Positions 32,809-44,155 are shown, counted from the first letter of the stretch. The stretch is DNA of 64,000 bases from Coniella vitis (GCA_011317545.1 WUJK01000012.1:275501-339500), one strand, 5' to 3'. A program made the numbers and translations. Notes: generated by a model from the sequence alone, not told the origin.

Positions 32809-34779
32809 ATGGCAGCAGTCGGGCCGGTGACACGCGGCTTGTTGGACGTCTTGGTGGACCGTTTGGCGGGATGGTCGTTGAACCTGCCCGGCGAACGCAG
32901 CAGCTACACGGTTCTTGCCGTGCGGATCCCCATGGACGACGGCGATGGTGTGTCCCTCGCCGCAGATGTCTACCAGCCCGTTTTCCCGCCCAGCAGCAGC
33001 AGCAGCAGCAGCGCCCAAGCACAACAACAAGCTCTGGACACCATCGTGGCCATAGGCCCCTACGGCCGCCGTTTCCCCGCGACGCTCCGGCTCGCGCGTC
33101 TGTGGGCCGCCCGCGGGTACGTGGTCCTCTTTGTCAGCAGTCGCGGGACGTTTGGGTCTTCGGGGGAGTTCGACCCCCTGATCAACGAGGAGCGGGACTG
33201 TCCGCGGGTGGTTCGGTGGATGCGGCAACAGCCGTGGTACACGGGGCGGTTTGCGACGTTGGGGATGAGCTACCTGGGGTACACGCAGTGGACGATCATG
33301 GCTGCGTCGTACGAGGCGCTCGGCCTGGACGCGGATCTGCTGGAAAAGGAGCACGCGGCGGCGGTGATGCTGGTGGGCCCGCATGATTTCGGCGATCTTC
33401 TCTGGGGCACGGGATCGCTGTGGCTGCCCATGGTGGACTGGGCGAGCGCGACGCAGCATATGAGGGGCACGTCGTTGCTGCGCGGCTTGTACTATATGAT
33501 TACGCTGACGCGGTCGATGGACGGGGATGTCGAGACGAAGAAGACGGTGCCGCTTGTGTACGGGGTGGAGAAGCGGTTCGGCGGCGACCATGTGGCGGGC
33601 TGGCTGAAGGAGCATATCCAGGGGTCCAAGGCAAAGATTGCGGGGCCTACGGCGACGGCGTACTGGAGGAAGATGGACCAGAGCAGGGCGCTCGAGACGA
33701 CGCGCGTGCCGATGCTGCTGGTGGGCGGGTGGCAGGATCTGTTTATCCGGTCGACGGTCGAGCAGTGGCGGCGGCTGGACGAACGGGGGGTGACCGTGGG
33801 CCTTACTTTGGGCGGGTATGTTTTGAACCCTTTTTTTTTTGTCCTTTGATTTCCTTACCTACTGTTTTTTTTTTCTGGACCATGTTGTTGTTGTTTGGAG
33901 CATTGAGGATATGATTTGGTATACTGACAACGGACGCACAACCCTTCTAGATGGAATCATATGGAGGCTTCCAAGGACATGCGCGAATGGGTCGACTGGG
34001 TCGACGCACATCTCGCCCACCTACCAGACGCTACACCGCGCCCAGCCCGCGCACGAGTCCAAGTCATGTCCACGGGCGCCAACACGACCAGCGAGTGGAA
34101 GTGGTTCGCACACTGGCCGCCAGCAAACCTCGAGCCCGTCCAGCTCCAGCTCGCCTCGGACAGCAAGCTACTCTTGCAGCCGTCGTCTTCGTCGTCTCCG
34201 AGTCACACCGTCCCAACAGACACAGCCAGCTTCACCTTTGACCCGCACGATCCCACGCCCACATATGGCGGCGACCTGCTCTTTGCCGGCGGCTATGTCG
34301 ACGACTCTGCCCTTGCGCTACGCAGCGACGTGCTGTCCTTCACCACGCCGCCCCTCGACCACCCGCTCGAGATCCACGGCAAGCCGCGCATCGAGCTGCT
34401 CCACAGCAGCGACAACCCGCACGTCGACGTGTTTGTGCGGCTCAGCGCCATCGAGCACACCAAGCACGGCAAGAAGGCAGCCGCCGCCGTCTCGCGGAAT
34501 GTGTGCGAGGTGTACCGGCGGCTGGACCCCGAGCGGGCCGTGCCGCCCGGGCAGGCGGTCAAGGTTGTGCTGGAGCTGTCGGACTGCGCGCACCGGTTCA
34601 GCGAGGGGACGTCGCTGCGGGTGCTGGTTGCGGGGGGCAATTTCCCGCATTACGCGTTCAACTTGGGCTCGGGCGAGGAGCAGGCTACCGGGACGACGAT
34701 GCGCCCTGCACGGCATACGGTCTATCTGGGTGGGAGTGAAGGGTCGAGACTGATTCTGCCCGTGTTGAAGGAGAATTGA
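32809..34779 (+). CDS. CocE/NonD-family (peptidase S15-like) hydrolase
   Basis: An alpha/beta-hydrolase of the X-Pro dipeptidyl-peptidase (S15)/CocE group, whose members cleave acyl esters, amides or X-Pro peptides. Two exons, 32809-33815 and 33951-34779, give 611 residues. The frame is open slightly upstream, but 32809 is the first ATG. Seen: VRIPMDDGDGVSLAADVYQP (family start), the cap-proximal SRGTFGSSGEFDP, nucleophile Ser154 in GMSYLGYTQW, Asp310 in GGWQDLFIRSTVEQW and His339 in GGWNHME. The His codon lies just after the intron, and the splice restores the conserved GxWxH. The C-terminal jelly-roll domain typical of the family contains FDPHDPTPTYGG, HPLEIHGKPRIEL and the end blocks FNLGSGE and HTVYLGG. 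A CAG run encodes seven serines near residue 62. No signal peptide is seen, so it is probably intracellular. Confidence 0.88.
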
Positions 34780-35060
34780 GAGGGGTGATGATGATGATGA
34801 TGAGTCGAGCACTTGTTGAGATGTGTATATTTATTCCAGTTTCATGGATGAATATGGCGTTTATGGTTGGGGATGCAAGGGAGTCAGTCGGTCAGTCCTT
34901 GCTTCTACTCTCTACTCCTCTTCCCTCAGTGTACAAACGACGGCTGCAGGTTTTCTCTCGCTTGGTATGACTGAATTATAATAATAATGAGACTCTTAAT
35001 GAAAAGGTCAGAGGTATGAAGATATCTCCTCTTTTTCCCCCTCCCCCCCTCCCCCCAAAA

Positions 35061-36148
35061 CTACCACGGCAGGTGAAGAGGCGTGGACAAGTCCTTGCCC
35101 AGAGTCGCTTCTGCCGTGCCAATATCGCCTTGTGAAAGAGTTAAAATTACTGGCTTTCTTTTGGGGGGTTGTTCCTACCATGGTGTAGGAAAGAAAACAA
35201 AGGGGGGGGGGGGGGTGGTCACTTACCTGGTCCTCGGGGAGCCCAATACTCGCCCGTCTTGCTGATATCCAGCTTCTCCGTCCAGTCAATCAGACTCGTG
35301 GCCGCCTCGTCCGGAGTAACAGCTGGAGATGGGAATTGACCGCACGTCAGTCAAAGGATGAAAAGACAGAAAGAAAAGTGAGAGGGAAAAGAGGGAAAGA
35401 AAAGAGGGAAAGAAAGGAGAGAAAGAAAAGAGGGAAAGAAAAGAGGGAAAGAAAGGAGAGAAAGAAAAGAGGGAAAGAAAAGAGAGAAGAAGACAGTACC
35501 TCCCCCGTCGTCCCAAAACTTATCAAACCCAACGCCCTTCGTCATGTCCGTCCGCATAAAGCCCGGATGCACAATGCCCACCACGACGCCCTTCTCCCTC
35601 AGATCCAAGCTCAACAGCCTGCCCACCATGTTGAGCGCCGCCTTGCTCGCATGGTGCGCATAGTTGCCCCCGCCCTCGGACGCGTGGCGCAGCGTGATGC
35701 TGCCTGCCTCAGACGACACGAGCACCACTTTGGCGGTCTCGGGTGGCAGCAGCCCGGCGTGGAACAGGCGGTGGACGATCAAGACGGGCGCGACGGCGCT
35801 GGTCGTGTACATGGTGACCTGCTCGCCCCACTGCGGGCCCGTCTCGGCGGAAAAGTCCTCGGTTGTGAAGCGGCCTGCGGTGATGATGACAATGTCGATG
35901 TCGAGGGAGGATTTGTTGGAGGACGTGGTGGCTTGCAACTGCTCTGTGAGTGTGTCGCCGACGTGGGGCTTGAGCAGGTCGATGTTGGTGAGCCAGTGGA
36001 TGTTGGGCTGGGGGAAGTCTGCGCTGGGTGGAGGGGCGCTGGCGCGGGTGGTTGCGTAGACGGTGGTGGTGGTGGAGGAGGAGGCGTATAGTTTAGTCAG
36101 CGATGCGCCTAGGCCGCGTGTTGCGCCTACGATCAACACAGAGACCAT
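35061..36148 (-). CDS. Short-chain dehydrogenase/reductase (SDR)
   Basis: Cytosolic NAD(P)-dependent oxidoreductase with a Rossmann fold. Three exons, 36148-35500, 35322-35227 and 35128-35061, give 270 residues. The start MVSVLIVGATRGLGASL holds the TGxxxGxG-type nucleotide loop, here GATRGLG. The DIVIITAG block replaces the usual NNAG. The catalytic Ser is probably in VLVSSEAGSI, and the Tyr-x3-Lys in NYAHHASKAALN. PGFMRTDMT follows the active site as usual. The C-terminus DWTEKLDISKTGEYWAPRG and the last short exon ending LHLPW resemble sniffer/CsgA-type SDRs. The Tyr-to-Lys spacing should be checked by alignment. Intron 1 (177 nt) is filled by a 39-bp-period purine repeat and intron 2 carries a 14-G run. 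The gene is convergent with the S15 hydrolase, with stops 280 nt apart. Confidence 0.85.
35370..35490. repeat. Purine tandem repeat, 39-bp period, in SDR intron 1
   Basis: Two near-perfect copies of a 39-bp unit built from GGGAAAGAAAAGA blocks, plus flanking partial copies, lie inside the first SDR intron. All purine on the + strand, so polypyrimidine on the transcript. Confidence 0.8.
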
Positions 36149-36489
36149 GGTGGTTGTGTGTTTTGGGCTGTCTTGTGAGGGGTCTGAGGGTTTGTTGAGA
36201 AGCAGCTCTGGCATTGATAGTAGCCAGGATGCCAAGAAAGAAAAAAAGACAAGTGAGAGTGATGCAGGAGGTGGAAGAGAAGAGAGCCGTGGAAGGTGTT
36301 TTTGGGTGGCACACGGATGGCGTTATCGTTTGTTACGAAGGTGACGTCAAAGACGGCTTGTTCTGTTAATGCTCTCTGGAACCTTGAAATACACATCTCA
36401 TGCCAGCGCTCCCTGGAGAGGAGCAAAGAGTGCTTTCATTCTCTGTCAAGTCTACTAATAAAAACAAGAAACTAGATACAAAGGTGCCC
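36149..36489. other. Intergenic, SDR promoter and phosphatase 3' end
   Basis: 340 nt between two genes transcribed in the same (-) direction. No gene seen. Confidence 0.6.
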
Positions 36490-38099
36490 TCACTGATTCA
36501 CAAACTGCTCGGTATGCGACTTGTACAGCGTCGACGAGTCCAGCACATTGCCCGTCGCCGACTCGATGAACTCAATCAGCAAGTTGTTCTCGTCCTCAAA
36601 CGTCAGCGTCGCATAGCTGAAGGTATCCGCATACGCAAAGCGGTTCGCCGAGACGTTGGCGCCCACGCTGCTCAGGCCCTCGATGTTGCCCGCGCCGCCC
36701 GCGACAATGTACATGGGCATCGTCGGGTCCGCCATGCCGTTGGGATCCAGCACGCTGTTGTTGACGGGCGCAAAGCGCTGCGAGTTGTGCACGTGCCCAA
36801 AGACGCCCAGGTCGACGCCGTACTGGTACAGCAGCGGCTCGAAGGCCGTCTGGCACGCCCTGCAGACGTTGCCCGCGCCGCCCGTCGAGTACCACGGCCG
36901 GTGGCCCGCGACGACCAGCCACGGCGTGACGGCGCGGTCGACGGACGCCAGGTCCGCCGCGAGGAACTCGAGCTGCTGGTCCGCGGTGCCAAACGGCCCG
37001 CCGGCCAGCCCCGCGGAGCCGTACGGCGCGTCGGGCGCGTTGGGGAAGTCGGTCTCGGTGTCGATCATGGTCACGTGCACCATGCCGTACTCGAAGCTGT
37101 ACCAGAAGGGCGGCTGCGCGAGCTGCGCGGCCTTGTTGGCGGCGACCTTGGCCGACAGGTTGGCCGACGTGGACGCAAAGGCCGTGGGCATGTTGTTGCC
37201 GAAGCGCACGTGGAAGTCGGTGAAGTTCTTTTGCCCGTCGGGGCAGGTGGCCTCGATGGCGGGCGTGCCGAGCTCCTCGCAGTCGGCCTCGTGGTTGCCG
37301 GGCGACGCCATGTAGACCTTGCCGCCGGCGATGGGCGCGAGCTGGTCGTAAAAGGTCTCGAGGATGGCCTCGTAGGCGTTGACGCCGTCGTCGGCGTTGG
37401 CCGGCGTCAGGTACCAGTCGTCGGCGTAGGCAAAGTCGCCCGGGTGCAGCACCCACTCGTAGCCGGCCCACGAGTCGGCGAGCCGGCCGATGGTGGTGTG
37501 GTTGAGCGACGGGTCGACCTCGGGGATGAGCGCCTTGCGCGTCGGGTCGCCCGCGGCGTCGACGGTGAAGCCGTCGGCGCCGTAGACGCCCAGGTCGATG
37601 ACGACCGAGGTCGTGAAGGGCGTCTTGTCGCCGGGCGTGCGCGGGCTGAGGAAGCTGGCCACCGACGAGTTGGTCGAGACAATCTGGTAGTAGTAGGTCG
37701 TCGCCGGCGCGAGGTCCGTCAGCAGCACCGTGTTGGACCACGTGCGCGACGTGTTGTACGTCACCGACGTCGTCGAGCAGCTTTCTTTGGCGAGCCGCGT
37801 GCTGCTGGTGCCGTATTGCACGCACGGCTTGGCCAGCTGCTCGTACGTGTTCCATCCTACCGACACGGCTGGTGTTTGGGGCGTGAGTGGCTTTGTTTGG
37901 CAGTGCTATCGAGAGAGAGAGAGAGACAGAGAGAGAGGGGATGGATGCAGCAACATCACCCACCATTCATGCCATGGATGGCCAGCCGCTGCTGGACCGG
38001 CGTCGTCAAGTCTGCGGGAATGGGAGGATAGTCCGCCGAAGCCGCTGCCAGGACGGCCAGCAGAGGCAGGCTCGTGAGGCTGTTCTGGAGGCTGGGCAT
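36490..38099 (-). CDS. Secreted purple acid phosphatase
   Basis: Extracellular or wall-bound binuclear metallophosphatase that releases phosphate from organic esters. Two exons, 38099-37964 and 37868-36490, give 504 residues. A signal peptide is seen at the start (MPSLQNSLTSLPLLAVLAAASA). An N-terminal fibronectin-like domain (AVSVGWNT, YYYQIVS) precedes the catalytic domain. All five metal motifs are visible: DLG in VVIDLGVYG, GDFAYADDWY, GNHE in ASPGNHEADC, VAGHRPWYS and GHVHN. The C-terminal LTFEDENNLLIEFIESATGN matches the PAP end domain. Several N-x-S/T sites fit secretion. Codon third positions are extremely GC-rich compared with neighbours, leaving long shadow frames. The intron contains an AG/CT repeat. 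A TATAAAG lies at 38432-38438 on the transcript strand about 330 nt upstream. Confidence 0.93.
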
Positions 38100-39875
38100 G
38101 ATGCCAGAACAGAAGCAATGCGCGCTGGAGACGATGTGTATACACGTTTGGTCAAAAGAAGGGGAAAACAAGGCCTCAACTCTTGTATACAAAGGAAGGC
38201 AGAGAGAGGAAAGACAAATGGTGAGAGAGTCAAGACTGGCCCAACACCCAAACGACGGCAACACGGCCTTGGACACAAGAAACGACAAGCAAAGGAGAGA
38301 ACGAAGCCAAATAATGGTGTACAATGAAGCTATTCACACACGCACGCAACCCACTGAACGACAAAGAGGGTGTGTAGGCAGGCAGGCAGGCACACTGATA
38401 CCAAGCCCACGGACGAAGCCGCGCCTACAGACTTTATAGCATCGCGGTGGTGCTCGCCTGCGTTCAGTTGAGGGAGGGCAGCGAGAGGTTACACTCTGCC
38501 TGCCTCCCTCGACGGTGTGTGCGAGCGAAACAGGAAAGTCGACGTTTTGCGACGGCCAGGCTGAGCAGCGAGGCCACGGCTTTCTGCACAGTCAGTGATT
38601 TGCCCAGTTGCATGTTCGGGCACTCCGTTCTGTCTTGTCAAGCAGAAGCCATTTCAGCCGAAGCCACGCCGGAACAGCCCGAGCGCACCCTCCAGTAAAC
38701 ATGTCCAGACGACGCTCATCTCAGGTCTGCCTCATCTGCAGCGCGCGCGCATACGCACCGCACCGCCCAAAGCAGAAGGTCACGGCGGGCGAAACAAGCC
38801 CATGCATGCCCGGCAATGTCCACGCCAAAACTCCCGATCCAACTGAGATCGTCACCTGCTGCCTGTGCACATTTTGGCCCTCTCGCTGTTGTCCCTGGGA
38901 TGCGTGGCCCCAGAATACGACTGGTCGAGTTGAGAAGGTGGTACGACGTGGATATTTATGGACTCATATCTTGGTATCCAATAATAATATGCATGGTGAT
39001 GCCAGTCGATGCCAGCAGATAACCATTTATTGTAAAGGAACGGACGGCTCATCACCTCGGATCCGACACTCCTCGTTTCGCGGTCGACTCAACCGTCAAG
39101 TACATCATGAATATCTGTGGCTTGTGGCAGCACTAACCCGATGAAGACTTGAAAAGAAAAGAAAAAGAAGTATATCCGCTCTCAGACTCTGTGGCGTCTT
39201 CATGCATCACAGATACTTCAAAAACAGAGAGTTTCTAACCCGCCGTTTACAAAAATAGGCAGGCCACAACACTATTTAGGTAGTCCCATGCTCGCAACGC
39301 TTGCCATTCCATCATTCTTTGTACCACATACCCAGCTCTGTCCAATACTTTACCAAACACCAACTACGCAACGTCGCACTCGTGCGCGGCCGAAGGCGGG
39401 GGCAAAAACACCAATATTAGTGCAGCAAGCAAGCAGCGCTTTTCTTTTTCTATCTGTCTGCTTCATCAACTCGCTCTCCTTCCTCTTCCACAGCTGATAT
39501 TGCCAAGGATGCATGTTATTCGACACGAACAAATCCACTTTCCCCTTTACCTTTTGTTCTCTCCTTTCGGCCGACGGCTGTCTGCGGGCTTGTATCGAAC
39601 CCGCTTTTGTGATGCATTGGAAAGATCGTACTCAGACCACGTGGTGCCAGTGGCCATGTAACATTGGAAACGGGAGGTGTACCTTTTGGTTCGGCGGGTG
39701 GCATGTTGCTGGCGGAAGGTTCTGCTTGGTACTTGTCCAAGCCCTCGGATTCGTATACCTATCTTTGCAGATACTTGGTATCTGTGAGGGGAGGATTTTC
39801 ATGTGCTTTGCTTATGTTGTAGTGCGGTGACAGTAATGTGCGTTTATGATCGTTGTTACTGTTGAGTACTTGGAC

Positions 39876-40054
39876 ACTCACTCACTCACTCACTCACTCA
39901 CTCACTCTCTCACTACTCACTCACTCACTCACTACTCACTCACTACTCACACTCAAACTCATACTCACTCATGCTCACTCACTCACTCACTCACTCACTC
40001 ACTCACTCACTCACTCACTCACTAACTCACTCACTCACTCACTCACTCACTCAC
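39876..40054. repeat. (CTCA)n tetranucleotide microsatellite
   Basis: About 180 bp of CTCA/ACTC units with a few interruptions (CTCT, CTAA, TACTC), followed at once by a TA dinucleotide run near 40057-40071. It lies about 490 nt before the FucU-like ATG. Confidence 0.95.
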
Positions 40055-40366
40055 ACATATATATATATATAAACCCTCCAAAAACACACATATCTCTGCC
40101 CTCAGCACCAGCAGTAACTAACCCAAATGCCATCTGCCAACTGTGATCTGTTCTCGACAATAAAAGTGACAATGCCAAAAGTCCAGTCACCAACAATTTG
40201 CTGAAACATGACTCGGACCCTCTTTTGTTTTTTTCCTTTCCATTCTGCCCTTCCCTCTCTCTCTCTCCTTGTTTCGTCGGCCTACTCATCAAGAATAGCC
40301 CCCGCCTGGCATTCCCCTGAAATGACGTGTCCGTTTCGAGTTGTGAGTGAGAGGATATGTGTTGAT

Positions 40367-40373
40367 TATATAA
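40367..40373 (+). promoter_or_regulatory. TATA box candidate for FucU-like gene
   Basis: TATATAA, 175 nt before the ATG at 40542; a second TATAAA lies at 40436-40441. Either could set transcription start. Confidence 0.4.
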
Positions 40374-40541
40374 GTAAGATAGAAAACAGTCTTACAGGAA
40401 CCAACCCATCTCAACTCCAGCTTCAAGCAAAGAATTATAAAACATCCACCTCTCACTAAAGACCCACCTTACAACATTCAACCCACCTTGACAGCCTTTC
40501 ATCATCCACCACAACTAGTAGAAAAAGAAGGGGAAAAAAAA

Positions 40542-41030
40542 ATGCTCAAAAACATCGACCCCCTCCTCACACCGGACCTCCTCCGCGCCCTCCGCGCCAT
40601 GGGCCACGGCAACACCCTCGCCATCGTCGACGCCAACTTCCCCGCCCACGCGCCGCCTTGTTCCTCGTCTCCAGCCACCGCCACCGCCACCGCCAACAAC
40701 AACCCGCCCGTGATCCGTCTCGCAGGCACCACAGCCACGCGCGCCGCCGAAGCCATCCTCTCGGTGCTCCCACTCGACGACTTTGTCGCCCGCGACCAGG
40801 CGGCGCGGTGCATGGCGGTGGTCGGGGCGGCGCCCGAGGCCGAGGTCGAGATCATGGGCGAGTTCCGCGCCCTCGTCGACCGGTACGAAGGCGCGGGCAA
40901 GTTTGTGCTGGGCAAGGTGGAGCGGTTTGCGTTCTACGAGGAGGTCAAGAGGGCGTTTGTGGTGGTTGTTACGGATGAGCGGCGGTTGTATGGCAATTTG
41001 CTGTTGACGAAGGGGGTGATTAAGGAGTAA
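40542..41030 (+). CDS. FucU/RbsD-family sugar mutarotase
   Basis: Small cytosolic enzyme of the L-fucose mutarotase/ribose pyranase family, which speeds interconversion of sugar anomers. A single exon gives 162 residues. Family marks are at both ends: MLKNIDPLLTPDLLRALRAMGHGN with the catalytic His, then DANFPAHA. The central block is AAEAILSVLPLDDF and AVVGAAPEAEVEIMGEFRAL. The closing block is KVERFAFYEEVKRAFVVVVT then YGNLLLTKGVI. An Ala/Thr/Pro/Asn-rich insert near residue 45 explains a length slightly above the usual 140-150. All residues I know to be conserved in FucU are present. The neighbouring genes give no fucose or ribose pathway, so the physiological sugar is unknown. Convergent with the GGT-like gene. 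Confidence 0.88.
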   Translation: MLKNIDPLLTPDLLRALRAMGHGNTLAIVDANFPAHAPPCSSSPATATATANNNPPVIRLAGTTATRAAEAILSVLPLDDFVARDQAARCMAVVGAAPEAEVEIMGEFRALVDRYEGAGKFVLGKVERFAFYEEVKRAFVVVVTDERRLYGNLLLTKGVIKE

Positions 41031-41319
41031 AGCGGGGTTGGGCGATGGGGTTCTTGTTCGAGGGGCCTTGGTGAAGGGAGATGTTGTTTGAGTGGAGTGA
41101 AAGGAAAGGAAAAGAAAGGAAAAGAAAGTTCAGCGAAAGAGAGCAAATCTAGGATAATATATCCCGGCCGTTGAGCGCAGATCAGCTACCGTCTTGTCGA
41201 TTTATCTGAGTGGAATATGGAAAGGGAACTGAAAAGACACTCGCTATATGCTGCAACTATACAACTTCAAGGCATGGCGTAGACATCTCCTCCTCCTCCT
41301 CCTCATCACACAACAAAGC

Positions 41320-43501
41320 CTACAGCAACGGCGCAGCACAGCCATCCCCCCTCCCATCGCTTCCCGCAGAATACACCCTCCCTCCACCGCCATCCTCCTC
41401 CTCCTCCTCATCCCCCCCATAATGCACCCTCACGACCTGCCCGCGCCCAAACAACGCCCTCGCCATCCCCTGCACAACCCGCACCGCATACCCCATCTCC
41501 TCCAAGCCCCGGACAACACACTCCCGGATCCCTTCCTCGACATAGACCGTCTCATCCACCGCCTTGCTCTGGTCCGTCGCCTTGCCCGGGATGCTCACCC
41601 CAATGCACACCCGCGGCGCATCCAGCGCCGTCTGCGGGTTCATGCCGAACCGCACCATGTTGAGCAGCACTTGGACGTGGCCCTGCGGCTGCATCGCGCC
41701 GCCCATGACCCCCAGCGCCGCGTGCAGCCTCCGGCCCCCCTTGTCGGGGTGCGGCGTCGTCGTCAGCGCCGGGATGATGGTGTTGTACGGGCGCTTGCCC
41801 GCGGCGAGCAGATTCGGGTGCTGCCGCGGCCCCAGGTGGAACCCGGCGCCGCGGCTCTGCAGCACGAAGCCGACGCCCGGCGGGACCACGCGGCTGCCAA
41901 AGGTGTCGGCGACGCTGTTGACGAGCGAGCACGCGTTGCCCGCGGGGTCGGTGACGCAGAGGTAGACGGTGTCGCTTGTTTTGTGGAGGCCGTGGAGAGG
42001 AGGAGGCGGCGCCGAAGGGTTGCCTGGGCGCGGGAGGGTCGAGCCGGCGTCGGTTGGGTGGAAGAGCTTGGCGCGTGCGGCGAGGTAGGGCTTGGAGAGG
42101 AGCTGGGCTGGGGAGACGGCGTGGGCTGGGTCGCTGATGTGCCAGGTGCCGTCTGCAAAGGCGATGCGAAGCGCTTGGATGAGGGCGTGGAGGTAGCTGG
42201 ACGTCGTTGCGTTTAGTAAACTGTGTAGCCTGGCTGTCTTTCTTTGTTTCTTTCTTTCCAAACACTCACGGGACAGAGTTGTGATCCTCGGGCTTGAACT
42301 CGGGAATCTGGCCCCCCTTTTCCAGCTCAGCGAGAATACCCAGCGCCATCTGGGCAATGACCCCCTGCCCGTTCGGAGGATGCTCCCACAGATCCAGCGG
42401 CCCTTGCTGGCCCTCAAACTCGAGCGTGATCGCCACAGGGTCTACCACCTCGCTGTCGTGGGCCTGCAGATCCTCCAGCGTCAGAAACCCGCCGAGTTGC
42501 TGGCTGATGGCCACGATAGCCTCGGCCACGGGCCCGTCGTAGAAGCCCTGTTTGCCCTTTTCTCCCAGGAGACGCAAGGTCTTGGCCAGCAGAGGGTTCT
42601 TGATGATTTCGCCTGCTCTGGGTGCCCTGTATCCGCCTGGTGCTTTGGGGTCCCTTTTCAACAAGTCGGTGCCGTTGGGCTTGGACCGCAGCTCGGCCTC
42701 TTTTGCTGCCCACTAACAGGTAGAAGAATCATGGCAATATAACTGTTAGCCCATTCCTCAAAACCTTCTTCACCGGAAAACAAACCTGGGAAAAGAGAAG
42801 GAAAAAAAAGAAGAACGAAAAAAGAGAACCATGACCAAAAAGAACACTCACACAATGACTCGAAATCTCGCCAACAGCCACCCCTTCCTCCGCCATCCTC
42901 ACAGCCGGCGCCAACACCCGCTCCAAACCCACCTCCCCGGACCCCCACCGCGCCACAATATCCACCCACGCCGCCGCCGCGCCAGGCACAGTCACAGCGT
43001 GGATGGAATCCAGCGGGATCGCAGCCATGGGGTTGCTCGCCCGTGTCTCCTCGTCGATGCCCAGCGCACGGCATGTCCGCTCCAGCGTCGCCCCGCGGGC
43101 TGAACGGCCCGAGCCATTCAGCGCGTGCACCTTTTGCGTCGCTGCTTCGTAGTACAGGCAGAACGCGTCGCCGCCGATGCCCGTCATGGCAGGGTCGACG
43201 AGGTTGAGCACTGCGGCGGCTGCAATGGCGGCGTCCTGTGTGCGGAGACCGCATAAGACGTCAAGAAGATATCCCATTAAAAAATAAAAAAAAAAGAGGA
43301 AAGGAAGAAGAGAAAGATGAGTTGGCAACTGACTGCTGCATTTCCACCCTCCCGAAGAACCTCAAGACCAGCCTGGCTCGCGAGCGGAGACACAGTCGAC
43401 ACGATGCCCTTTGTGCTGTGCACCACGCTGCGTCTGCTGGGGAACGGCGTGAAGACGTCGTTGTCTCCAGGATACATCCCATGGGCTGGTCGGAAAGTCA
43501 T
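41320..43501 (-). CDS. Gamma-glutamyltransferase-like Ntn-hydrolase (cytosolic type)
   Basis: Self-cleaving N-terminal-nucleophile hydrolase of the gamma-glutamyltranspeptidase family. Four exons, 43501-43334, 43235-42852, 42712-42270 and 42196-41320, give 623 residues. Seen: GIVSTVSPLASQAGLEVLRE and GGNAADAAIAAAAVLNLVDP (joined across intron 1), then MTGIGGDAFCLYY, PGAAAAWVDIVARWG, GGFLTLEDLQAHD, PPNGQGVIAQMALGIL and ALRIAFADG. The processing and nucleophile Thr is probably in SDTVYLCVTDPAGNACSLVN. Downstream are GVGFVLQSRGAGF and KRPYNTIIPALTT. No signal peptide or anchor is seen, unlike classical GGT. The pattern is closer to bacterial YwrD/HpxW-type members, so the substrate may be a gamma-glutamyl or oxamate-like amide. 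An acidic/Gly-rich tail ends the protein. Confidence 0.87.
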
Positions 43502-44155
43502 TTTTTGCGGATCACGAATGAGCTTGGTGTTTCTTTTTTTTTTTTGGAAGTAGTGTACTGTGGAAGTAGTGTACTCTCTTAGTAAGCGAGCACCTGAAGT
43601 TGTCCTGGCCGTGGTTTTTTCTTTTTTCTTTTCGGAGCCAAGGAGTAAACTAATGCTTTGTTTTTCATCACCCACAACCTCTTTTCTCAGCCGGCTGCCG
43701 TATTCAACGTGCAAGAAGAGAAAGTAAAGCAAACTTCACGGCGATCCAAGTTTACTGTAGTAGATGAACGTCTGCAAATTGGCGATGGCATCTGGAGAAC
43801 GTAAGCTGCTTGGCATGCATGAGGGAGCTGTCGTGAGAACTCGCAAGCAAGTTGGAACGGGGCATTTGGTCCGGAAGAACTCGTAGGTCCGTCCAGCTTT
43901 CACTGGATTAGCCGGCAAAGTATACCATGTATTATGTCAGTGGTTGGTCTACACGGCCCCGATGAGCGTCATCCTTCAGCCTTTGTTCTCTGCTTTCAGG
44001 CCATCAGCTTCGTGTACAGTGGTACTGCCGACATGTCTCTTAGCCTCACTATCATGACGTTCAAAAGGTTGAAATTACACAATTGAGATTATTGTTATTT
44101 TACAGTCTACGTTCACGTCCTCGTCAACGTGGCATTACAATCTTTTGCTTCCTCC
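43502..44155. other. Intergenic, no gene seen
   Basis: 650 nt between two genes transcribed in the (-) direction; the GGT-like promoter and the end of the DUF1295 gene. No open frame with support. Confidence 0.55.

Larger units (their letters stand above)
38100..40541. other. Intergenic with long tetranucleotide microsatellite
   Basis: Divergent promoter region of the phosphatase and the FucU-like gene, 2.4 kb. A possible small cysteine-rich frame (38701-39144, +) starts MSRRRSSQVCLICSARAY. It has a good start context but fading codon bias, and I do not call it a gene. The 180-bp microsatellite is listed separately. Confidence 0.5.

Noticed and set aside
36596..37966. Long alternative-frame protein opposite and overlapping the phosphatase
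   Set aside because: Arg/Pro/Ala-rich shadow frame caused by the very GC-rich third positions of the phosphatase gene.
39594..39614. Minus-strand GGGTTCGATAC resembling a tRNA T-arm
   Set aside because: Stems do not pair and no A box or anticodon loop is present.
39876..40054. Possible CRISPR-like or centromere-type array
   Set aside because: It is a plain tetranucleotide microsatellite without spacers.
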